Assembly: GCA_900751035.1 (NCBI GenBank)
Contig: CAADSF010000287.1
Span: forward strand, 1 to 5,580
Source of the DNA: an uncultured Oscillospiraceae bacterium
GTDB lineage: Bacteria; Bacillota; Clostridia; Oscillospirales; Oscillospiraceae
Length of the DNA: 5,580 bases
Direction of reading: 5' to 3'
Under the pieces are notes generated by a model. The model saw nothing but the letters and a program-made list of their open reading frames with translations. It ran no database searches and was not told the origin of the DNA. Both the position numbers and the translations under genes were made by a program. Shown here piece by piece: positions 1 through 5,256 of this stretch. Numbering within the stretch: the first letter of the stretch is position 1; each line of letters opens with the position of its first letter.

Positions 1-7
1 AAGTTTC

Positions 8-17
8 AGAGTACTCT
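8..17. repeat. Perfect 10-bp palindrome next to intergenic repeat
   Basis: AGAGTACTCT reads the same on both strands and is flanked by TTTC on the left and AAAA on the right, so the symmetry continues imperfectly outward. It lies downstream of yitT, beyond the two-hairpin repeat. It could be the outer end of a larger mobile-type repeat, a protein-binding site, or chance. No gene is visible between it and the window edge. Confidence 0.35.
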
Positions 18-35
18 AAAATATGCAGCGTTCGA

Positions 36-85
36 ATCCCCTCAGGCCCTTCGGGCCAGCTCCCCTTGTGCCCAAGGGGAGCCTT
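36..85 (-). repeat. Two-hairpin intergenic repeat, REP/MITE-like
   Basis: Two adjacent hairpins are visible. GCTCCCCTTG (59-68) pairs perfectly with CAAGGGGAGC (73-82) around a TGCC loop. GGCCC (45-49) pairs with GGGCC (53-57) around TTC. Read on the minus strand the order is AAGGCTCCCC..., GGGGAGCTGGC, a short GC hairpin, then TGAGGGGATT. That order resembles short non-coding repeats I remember between genes in Faecalibacterium-like Oscillospiraceae; this is recall, not a search result. It begins nine bases after the yitT stop, so it may end yitT transcription or protect its mRNA 3' end. No T-tract follows the larger stem directly, so it is not a textbook intrinsic terminator. Confidence 0.6.
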
Positions 86-93
86 GGATGCAG

Positions 94-984
94 TTACAGC
101 TTCCTCTTATAATTCCCGTAGACGACTGCGCCGTCCTTGGCGACGATGAACGCATGGGGGTCGTGCTTGCGGACGATAGTGCGCAGGCGGCTGATCTCGT
201 ATTTGGTGACGAGGATATAGAAGATGTGAACCGGTTCGCCGGTGTACTCGCCGATGCCCTCGTAGCGCGTGATGCCGCGGTGCAGGTCGACGAGAATTTC
301 ATGCTCCATTTCCGGGCTCAGAATTTTGGTCACGACCGTGACCTCAACGTTGATGTTCTGCATATGCAGCTTGTCCATTGCCGTCGTGGAGATGAACGAG
401 AACAGGATCGAGTAGATCGCCGTGGACAGGTTGAACGCAGCGGCGCAGATCGCATAGAGCGCCATATTCCAGAGCAGGTTCACATGGCCGATGGACGTAT
501 GCGAGCCTTTTTTGATGAGTATCATGCCAATCACGTCCATGCCGCCCGTCGTGCCGCCCATCCAGAGCGTAATGCCGATGCCGCAGCCGCAGAGAATGCC
601 GCCGATGAGGCATTCGGCAAGCTGATCACCGGTCAGAATGCCCGTGCGCGGGATCAGGGACATAAAAACCGTGGTCGACGTGACGGACAGCAGCGTCTTG
701 AACACGACACGGTGGTCGATTCGCTTCCACGCGATGCATAAAATCGGAAGGTTGATTGCATAGTTGATGATACCCGCGATATCGATCTTCAGCTCCAGCC
801 CCGTCAGGTGCAGGAACAGCGTGCGAAGCAGCTGCGCAAAGCCCATGATTCCGCCCGTATACAGCCCCGCCGGGACGACAAACAGGTTAATTCCCAGCGA
901 ATACAGCAGCCCCGCGCCGACAATGCCCGCGCAGTGCAGAAGCGCCTGCTTTGAAAATGCAGGATTTTGCAACGGTTCTTGCAT
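94..984 (-). CDS. YitT family membrane protein with C-terminal DUF2179 domain
   Basis: A 296-residue integral membrane protein of the YitT/DUF161 family, whose transport or other role is not established. Hydrophobic segments lie at about residues 16-38, 42-60, 68-87, 96-113, 122-140 and 170-200. The glycine-rich family motif GGTTGGMD is at 143-150, between the fifth and last segments. The soluble C-terminal region, about 212-295, starts NVEVTVVTK and contains the GIT..EG.G.YTGE stretch typical of DUF2179, presumably a cytoplasmic ligand-binding domain. The length matches the family and the gene looks intact. The ATG at 984 is chosen because GGGAGGA (complement of 994-1000) lies 9 bases upstream. 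The gene is divergent from the sigma operon, appears monocistronic, and is followed by the two-hairpin repeat. Family call is firm; function is unknown. Confidence 0.93.
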   Translation of the reverse strand: MQEPLQNPAFSKQALLHCAGIVGAGLLYSLGINLFVVPAGLYTGGIMGFAQLLRTLFLHLTGLELKIDIAGIINYAINLPILCIAWKRIDHRVVFKTLLSVTSTTVFMSLIPRTGILTGDQLAECLIGGILCGCGIGITLWMGGTTGGMDVIGMILIKKGSHTSIGHVNLLWNMALYAICAAAFNLSTAIYSILFSFISTTAMDKLHMQNINVEVTVVTKILSPEMEHEILVDLHRGITRYEGIGEYTGEPVHIFYILVTKYEISRLRTIVRKHDPHAFIVAKDGAVVYGNYKRKL

Positions 985-1019
985 TTTTATCTTTCCTCCC
1001 GCTTCAAATGAACGATCTC

Positions 1020-1032
1020 ATGCAAATTGCAT
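1020..1032. promoter_or_regulatory. Palindrome ATGCAA-A-TTGCAT at predicted yitT start site; candidate operator
   Basis: Six-base arms ATGCAA and TTGCAT flank one central A. The palindrome lies 5 bases downstream (in the yitT direction) of the proposed yitT -10 box, covering the expected transcription start. That position would suit a repressor operator. No regulator gene in the window points to it, so the role is inference from position and symmetry. Confidence 0.35.
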
Positions 1033-1036
1033 ACAG

Positions 1037-1065
1037 AACATAGCACGGAAGACGAAAAAAATCAA
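1037..1065 (-). promoter_or_regulatory. Candidate sigma-A promoter for yitT
   Basis: On the minus strand, TTGATT (complement of 1060-1065) is separated by exactly 17 bases from TATGTT (complement of 1037-1042). The -10 box is preceded by TG one base upstream, giving an extended -10. Each hexamer matches consensus at four of six positions. The predicted start near 1030 gives a leader of about 45 bases before the yitT ATG. Spacing and the TG extension support the call; no other candidate in this spacer is as good on this strand. Confidence 0.45.
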
Positions 1066-1071
1066 CCCAAA

Positions 1072-1092
1072 TTTCCGCAACCAACGCGGAAA
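1072..1092. repeat. 7-bp inverted repeat upstream of sigma gene
   Basis: TTTCCGC (1072-1078) and GCGGAAA (1086-1092) are perfect complements around a 7-base AACCAAC loop. It ends about 20 bases before the sigma-gene Shine-Dalgarno. It could be an operator for the sigma operon or a hairpin in its leader. No convincing -35/-10 pair for the plus strand is visible nearby, as expected if an alternative sigma factor, perhaps the encoded one, drives this operon. Confidence 0.3.
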
Positions 1093-1125
1093 AATCCGGT
1101 CTTGACAGACAGAGGAGGATTCGAA

Positions 1126-1686
1126 ATGGAAGACGAAACGATCATTGATCTGTACTTTGCCCGTGAAGAGCGGGCCATTGCCGAGACAGGGAAGAAATAC
1201 GGCGGCTACTGCCGCTCCATTGCCTTCAACATCCTGCACAGCCACGAGGACACGGAGGAATGCGTCAGCGACACGTATCTGCATACGTGGAACGCCATTC
1301 CGCCCACGCGGCCCGGCTGTCTGCGGGCGTTTCTGGGCCGCATCACGCGCAATCTGTCCTTTACGCGCTGGGAAGCGGCCCGCGCACAGAAGCGCGGCGG
1401 CGGGCAGACAGAGCTGCTGCTTTCCGAGCTGGCCGACTGTCTGCCGGGCGGCGAGCGGCCCGAAGCACAGCTGGACGCGCAGGCCGTCACGCTGACAATC
1501 GAGCTGTTTTTGCAGGCGCAGACGCGCGAGAACCGGCAGCTGTTTCTGCGCCGGTATTATTACGGCGACTCCGTCCGGTGCTTGTCTGGCCTGTTCGGTC
1601 TGACGGAAAACACGGTCAAATCCCGGCTGTTCCGCCTGCGCGCGGGGCTGCGGGACGCGCTTTTGAAGGAGGGGATCGCGGTATGA
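1126..1686 (+). CDS. RNA polymerase sigma-70 family factor, ECF-like
   Basis: A 186-residue two-domain sigma factor. Region 2 spans roughly residues 5-85: a DLYFAREERAIAET helix, then KYGGYCRSIAFNIL, the acidic HEDTEECVSDTYLHTWN segment that binds the core enzyme, and FLGRITRNLSFTRWE for -10 recognition. A short linker, about 90-120, follows. Region 4 spans about 122-182, with FLRRYYYGDSV and the helix-turn-helix LFGLTENTVKSRLFRLR for -35 contact. There is no region 1 or 3. The ATG at 1126 is preferred over the TTG at 1027 because AGGAGG (1113-1118) sits 7 bases before it and the family match begins there. It overlaps the next gene by four bases (ATGA), so the pair is translationally coupled. 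It probably directs stress or envelope-response transcription; the target regulon is not visible. Confidence 0.92.
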   Translation: MEDETIIDLYFAREERAIAETGKKYGGYCRSIAFNILHSHEDTEECVSDTYLHTWNAIPPTRPGCLRAFLGRITRNLSFTRWEAARAQKRGGGQTELLLSELADCLPGGERPEAQLDAQAVTLTIELFLQAQTRENRQLFLRRYYYGDSVRCLSGLFGLTENTVKSRLFRLRAGLRDALLKEGIAV

Positions 1687-2900
1687 CGACACAGGAGCTG
1701 TTCCGCTGCATCGGGGATTTAAGCGATGCCATGCTTGAGGAGGCCGCCGATATCCGGCGGAAAAAGCGCTGGCTGCCCATCGCGGCGCTGGCCGCCTGCG
1801 CGGTGCTGGCCATCTCCATCCCACTGGCCGTGCGAAACCTGGGCTATAAGGGCACCGAAAACACCTGTCAGGCCGCCGATGCCGAAACGCCCACCACAGA
1901 ATCGCCGGCGAGCGCCGAAGAACCCGCGTCGGGCGACATCGCCGGTTCGGACGAGACGACGCGCGGCGGAGAATCCGCGGCGGACGGCGGCTGGGAGGAC
2001 GAGGATTCCGTAGCCGCCCGCATTCTGGCGACGGAGCTCGGCGGGCTGCGGCTGGGGATGAAGCGTGAGGCTGTGCAGGCCATGCTCGGAGAGCCGGACA
2101 GCGTCAGCAACACGGGAGAAATCCAGCGCGAGGACGGCATATGGGAGGTCTGCTGGTTCTATAACACCTCCGGCAGCACAGATGTGCAGTATGATCTGCG
2201 TCTGCGTTTTACAAACACCGGTATGCGTGACGGTAGCGGCTCGGTGTTGAGCGAGGTCTGGGCGCAAAGTCCCTGCAATTGGACGCTCGATACCGGCATT
2301 GGCATCGGCAGTCCGCAGGAGGCCGTCGATGCTGCATACCCGGACGCAGTGTGGACGCATGAAACAATGATTGAGAACGATCAGGAGATTCCGTATGACT
2401 TGTATGAGCTCACGTCCGGCGACCTGTTCATGCTGATCCGCGTCGAAGCAGGTGAAGTCTCACACATCAGCTTCGGCGGTCTGAACACCGAGCACTTCTG
2501 GGACGAGTCCGAACCGGCTCACGCCGACCCGTATACCTTCACCCCCTACGACACCCTCTCCGGCGGGACGGTCACGGCCTATTCCCGTACGGAAAGCGGC
2601 TGGGAGAAGCAGGTCCTGACGGAACAGCGGGCAAAGCATCTTGTGACCGCGTTCAATATTATGGATCCGGAGCTGAGTGATGCGCAGGGTGAGCCCGTAA
2701 TCTGGCTGGCATTCGAATCCGGCGGCGTCGCGGCGCTGTACGATGAAAGCGGCGCGGGCGCAATCTACCGGCTGGAGGACCAGTCCGCGTTTGAAACCGC
2801 GCTCTCGTCCGGCGAAGACCCGACGGACGCGCTGACGCTGATCGAATACTGCACCTTCCCGGATGTCTGGGACGATGTCCTGTCCGCACTGGAGGGATAA
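1683..2900 (+). CDS. Probable membrane-anchored anti-sigma factor / extracytoplasmic sensor
   Basis: A 405-residue single-pass membrane protein. Residues 1-29 form a short cytoplasmic segment (ELFRCIGDLSDAMLEEA), followed by basic RRKK and one membrane span at about 30-50. Residues 60-110 are a low-complexity Ala/Ser/Thr/Glu linker. The outside part has GLRLGMKREAVQAMLGEP (121-138), reminiscent of the G..GM...EV...LG.P motif of BLIP/SmpA-like domains. A second, weaker unit, GIGIGSPQEAVDAAYP, is at 205-220. A C-terminal region from about 280 to 405 is one I do not recognise. There is no HxxxCxxC zinc anti-sigma motif. The start at 1683 has AAGGAGG at 1666-1672; the open frame extends upstream to 1260, but that part lies inside the sigma gene. 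Anti-sigma function is inferred from topology and coupling to the sigma gene. Confidence 0.75.
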   Translation: MTTQELFRCIGDLSDAMLEEAADIRRKKRWLPIAALAACAVLAISIPLAVRNLGYKGTENTCQAADAETPTTESPASAEEPASGDIAGSDETTRGGESAADGGWEDEDSVAARILATELGGLRLGMKREAVQAMLGEPDSVSNTGEIQREDGIWEVCWFYNTSGSTDVQYDLRLRFTNTGMRDGSGSVLSEVWAQSPCNWTLDTGIGIGSPQEAVDAAYPDAVWTHETMIENDQEIPYDLYELTSGDLFMLIRVEAGEVSHISFGGLNTEHFWDESEPAHADPYTFTPYDTLSGGTVTAYSRTESGWEKQVLTEQRAKHLVTAFNIMDPELSDAQGEPVIWLAFESGGVAALYDESGAGAIYRLEDQSAFETALSSGEDPTDALTLIEYCTFPDVWDDVLSALEG

Positions 2901-2953
2901 AACCGGTACAGCAGCGCCCGGCGGCATCTCCTCCGTCAGCTTCTCCGAAAATG

Positions 2954-3002
2954 CCGCAGCCCCTTGTCGTGCATGGCATGACAAGGGGCTGCGGTGCTTT
3001 TT
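2954..3002 (+). terminator. Strong intrinsic terminator, possibly bidirectional
   Basis: A 19-bp stem (2954-2972 with 2976-2994, one G-T wobble at 2969/2979) closes on an ATG loop. TGC and a run of five T (2998-3002) follow on the plus strand. It lies 54 bases after the anti-sigma stop and ends the sigma operon. On the minus strand the same stem is followed by CATTTTC, a weaker T-tract, so it may also stop the convergent transporter transcript, whose last codon is at 3035. Confidence 0.9.
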
Positions 3003-3034
3003 GGGGGAGCTTGCTTTTTATGCAATGACAGGGG

Positions 3035-3808
3035 TTACACCTTCCAGCCGGCGGCCTGTCTGCGTTCGACTACGAAGCGGCGGTAGAGGCCGTCGACGGC
3101 AACCAGCTCGTCGTGCGTGCCTTGCTGGACGATCTCGCCGTGGTCGACGACGAAGATCTGGCCGGCATTGCGCACGGTTTTCAGCCGGTGGGCAATCATA
3201 ATGACCGTTTTGCTTCGCGTCAGCTCAGAGACGGCCTCCATCAGCTCCTTCTCGTTCTCCGGGTCGACGTTGGCCGTGGCCTCGTCGAGAATGATGATCG
3301 GCGCGTCCTTCATGATGGCGCGGGCGATGGAGATGCGCTGGCGCTCACCGCCGGAGAGCGTTGCGCCGCCCTCGCCGATGACGGTGTCGAAGCCGTCCGG
3401 CAGCGCCATGATGAAGTCATAGCAGCGGGCCTTTTTCGCTGCGGCCTTCACTTCCTCCACGGAGGCGTCAGGCTTTCCGAAGCGGATGTTGTTTGCGATG
3501 GTATCGGAAAACAGATACGTCCGCTGGAACACGAACGAGAAATTGCGGATGAGGCCGTCGTAGCTGTATTCCCGCGCATCCCGTCCGCCGAGCATGACGC
3601 TGCCGGCCTGCACGTCCCAGAACCGGGCCATGAGATTGCACAGCGTCGTCTTGCCGGAGCCGGAGGGGCCGACGATGGCGACGGTGGTTTTCTCCGGAAT
3701 GGTCAGGGACACATCGCGCAGGATGGGCCTGCTGTCGTAGGAGAAGCCGACACGGGAAAGGGCGATGTCCTCGCGCTCCGGTGTGAAGTCCTCGCCGCTA
3801 ATGTCCAT
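3035..3808 (-). CDS. ABC transporter nucleotide-binding domain, detached from its membrane domain
   Basis: A complete exporter-type ABC ATPase domain of 257 residues from the ATG at 3808. Visible motifs: A-loop FSYD (22-25), Walker A GPSGSGKTT (47-55), Q-loop Q95, signature LSGGERQ (151-157), Walker B IIILDEATA (171-179, with D175 and E176), and H-loop H207. It ends in GWKV, the ending I associate with the second of two tandem ABC half-transporters in MptD operons. The domain-like sequence actually begins a little upstream, at KANAILDVAPMD (about 3838), where it is out of frame with the preceding membrane protein. No transmembrane segment precedes it in this frame. The 3808 ATG lacks a clear Shine-Dalgarno but overlaps the upstream stop (TAG at 3798-3800), so coupled re-initiation is possible. 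Otherwise this is the 3' part of a broken gene. The catalytic motifs are intact. Confidence 0.8.
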   Translation of the reverse strand: MDISGEDFTPEREDIALSRVGFSYDSRPILRDVSLTIPEKTTVAIVGPSGSGKTTLCNLMARFWDVQAGSVMLGGRDAREYSYDGLIRNFSFVFQRTYLFSDTIANNIRFGKPDASVEEVKAAAKKARCYDFIMALPDGFDTVIGEGGATLSGGERQRISIARAIMKDAPIIILDEATANVDPENEKELMEAVSELTRSKTVIMIAHRLKTVRNAGQIFVVDHGEIVQQGTHDELVAVDGLYRRFVVERRQAAGWKV

Positions 3809-5195
3809 GGGCGCCACGTCCAGAATGGCGTTCGCCTTGCATATCCTCGCCCGAAAGCACGTCCGCCACCTCAGCCACGATGGTCCGCACCTGCGCGATA
3901 TCGTCCGTGTAGGAAAAGGCGGTGATGAGCGGCTGCATGACGCCAAAGGACAGCACAATGACTGCAAGGAACGTTTCAGCCGGCAGCGTGCCGTGCATAA
4001 AAAGCAGGCACCCGACCGGCAGAATGCCCAGCAGCGTCGACGGCAGAACCGCCATACCCGCGACCTGCCCGAACAGGCTCCCGCGCATCCATTCGATGAA
4101 GCAGTCCGCGCCCTCTTTTGCAGCCGACACAAATTTTGCGTAGCTGGTTCGGGACTGGCCGAAGGCCTTGATGACCTCGATGCCGCCGATGTACTCGACC
4201 GCCGTATCGTTGAGGGCCTTGGTCGAGGTCACGGTGCGCTGAAATTTCTCTTCGTAGCCGCTGAACATCGACAGGAAGCAGGCAATCCCCAGCGGCAGGA
4301 CGATAAACATGGAAAGCCCCATGCGCCAGTCCTGAGCAAACAGCAGCACCAGCACGGCAAGCGCACCCGCGATGTTGGCCGTCATTTCCGGCAGCAGATG
4401 GGCAAGCGTCGTCTCGATGGAGTCGACGCGCTCGACGATGATATTCTTATACGAACCGGAGGATCGGTCCAGCACCGTGCCGAGCGGGAGCGCGGCAAGC
4501 TTGTCAAGCAGCCGGACGCGGGTATTGGCAAGCACGTGGAAGGTCGCGTGGTGGGAAAGGGACGTGGAAACACTGTGCAGTACATAGCGCAGCACCCAGC
4601 AGCCCGCCATCCACGCGCAGAGCGTCAGGCAGCGGGAAAGCTCCGCCGTGCCGGTCACGAGCGCGGTGATGATGCGGATGATGATAAAATACGGCACGAG
4701 CGAGCAGGCGACGCCCAGAAGCGCCGTGAGGATGCTCAGCGCATACTCACCCTGCCGCCCGTCCGAAACGGCCTGATCGGCCATGGCCTTGGCGGCGATG
4801 GCGTAGGGGATGATGGTGCTGCCGAAGGCGGCGAGCACCTGATTGATGACATAGCTGATGGTCAGCGCCTTTGCGCTGCCGTAGCCGAGCTTCCACAGAA
4901 GCAGCTCCGCAATGACGCCGGAGAGGATGAACAGGAGGATGTACGGCAGATACCCGCCCATGATGGCGCGGACAATGCTGTAGATGAGGATCGCGCCGGG
5001 CTTTTGAACCTTCGTGCCGATGATGAAGTAGACAATGCCCTCCAGCAGCGCGAAGAACACCGGCATCAGGATAATGGTAATCGGCGTTGCGTAGAGAAGC
5101 GAGCTTGCGAAGAAAATGACGACGTTGATGAGAGCCAGCAGGACGACGGTGATGATGTCCTTGACCTTCAATTTGTTGGAAGCTGCGGTGCTCAT
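3798..5195 (-). CDS. MptD-like ECF S-component fused to ABC half-transporter membrane domain (no NBD)
   Basis: A 465-residue membrane protein built from two families. Residues 1 to about 147 match the MptD-type ECF S-component: KLKVKDIITVVLLALINVVIF, then further hydrophobic segments at about 40-60, 69-100 and 108-135. From about 150 it becomes the membrane domain of an exporter-type ABC half-transporter. This has ALLGVACSLVPYFIIIRII (158-176), a second span at 190-208, the RVRLLDKLAALPLGTVLDRSSG coupling region (about 226-247), spans at 273-312 and 376-425, and YIGGIEVIKAFGQ (335-347). The S-component appears short of its last segment and the ABC part short of its first residues. The frame leaves homology after GEDM (452) and stops at 3798. 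The ATG at 5195 has AAAGGAG (complement of 5204-5210) 8 bases upstream. Substrate unknown. Confidence 0.8.
   Translation of the reverse strand: MSTAASNKLKVKDIITVVLLALINVVIFFASSLLYATPITIILMPVFFALLEGIVYFIIGTKVQKPGAILIYSIVRAIMGGYLPYILLFILSGVIAELLLWKLGYGSAKALTISYVINQVLAAFGSTIIPYAIAAKAMADQAVSDGRQGEYALSILTALLGVACSLVPYFIIIRIITALVTGTAELSRCLTLCAWMAGCWVLRYVLHSVSTSLSHHATFHVLANTRVRLLDKLAALPLGTVLDRSSGSYKNIIVERVDSIETTLAHLLPEMTANIAGALAVLVLLFAQDWRMGLSMFIVLPLGIACFLSMFSGYEEKFQRTVTSTKALNDTAVEYIGGIEVIKAFGQSRTSYAKFVSAAKEGADCFIEWMRGSLFGQVAGMAVLPSTLLGILPVGCLLFMHGTLPAETFLAVIVLSFGVMQPLITAFSYTDDIAQVRTIVAEVADVLSGEDMQGERHSGRGAHGH
3836..3842 (-). other. Frame break between ABC membrane domain and NBD
   Basis: On the minus strand the membrane-domain frame reads ...VADVLSGEDM up to 3840 and then loses family resemblance (QGERHSGRGAHGH, stop). 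The NBD frame begins family-like sequence at AAG (3836-3838), reading KANAILDVAPMDISGED. Removing one base at 3839 would join the two. The two frames each carry their own version of the inter-domain linker (VLSGEDM and ILDVAPMD), so this is better explained as a joint between two paralogous ABC genes than as a simple one-base slip. Confidence 0.65.
4746..4772 (-). other. In-frame fusion joint between S-component and ABC membrane domain
   Basis: Around residues 142-151 of the fused protein (AVSDGRQGEY) the sequence passes from S-component-like to ABC-membrane-domain-like with no stop, start codon or Shine-Dalgarno between. In related operons, as I know them, these are two genes: an S-component of roughly 190-200 residues and an ABC protein of roughly 580. 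The exact joint cannot be placed without an alignment. It lies in a GC-rich stretch (GGGCGGCAGGG on the minus strand). Confidence 0.55.
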
Positions 5196-5256
5196 AGGAA
5201 AGTCTCCTTTTTGATTTGAATATGGTTGAACGCCACGGGTACACAGGGGGCGGCGG
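5196..5256 (-). promoter_or_regulatory. Short spacer with strong Shine-Dalgarno for the MptD fusion gene
   Basis: A 61-base gap separates the upstream stop (5257-5259) from the ATG at 5195. It holds an A-rich stretch and AAAGGAG (complement of 5204-5210), an unambiguous ribosome site, but no promoter or terminator I can support, consistent with one operon. A stop-free reading in another frame crosses this gap and ends in TGA overlapping the ATG at 5195 (CTATGA). This could be the tail of a lost upstream gene. Confidence 0.5.

Noticed and set aside
25..45. GTTCGAATCCC resembling a tRNA or tmRNA T-arm
   Set aside because: The five bases before TTCGAAT (CAGCG) do not pair with the five after it (CCCCT), and no acceptor stem or CCA follows.
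88..741. 217-residue plus-strand open frame antisense to yitT
   Set aside because: It is a shadow of the well-supported yitT gene, with biased composition and no family resemblance.
1102..1107. Perfect TTGACA resembling a -35 box
   Set aside because: It lies only 18 bases before the sigma-gene ATG; a matching -10 would fall on the start codon and none is present.
1027..1125. Upstream TTG start extending the sigma factor by 33 residues
   Set aside because: The extra residues have no family resemblance, and a good Shine-Dalgarno sits just before the ATG at 1126.
1260..1682. N-terminal extension of the anti-sigma frame inside the sigma gene
   Set aside because: The translation is Ala/Arg-rich and unlike any family; the ATG at 1683 has a strong ribosome site and the classic ATGA overlap.
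3113..3925. 270-residue plus-strand open frame antisense to the NBD
   Set aside because: It is a shadow of a domain whose catalytic motifs are all present on the minus strand.
3839..4132. Upstream extension of the NBD frame to an ATG at 4132
   Set aside because: Upstream of 3838 this frame is a shadow of the membrane domain, Arg/Cys/Ser-rich and lacking membrane segments of its own family.
3765..5219. 484-residue plus-strand open frame antisense to the transporter genes
   Set aside because: His/Asp/Arg/Gln-rich composition typical of an antisense shadow of a GC-rich membrane protein gene; it has no recognisable motifs.
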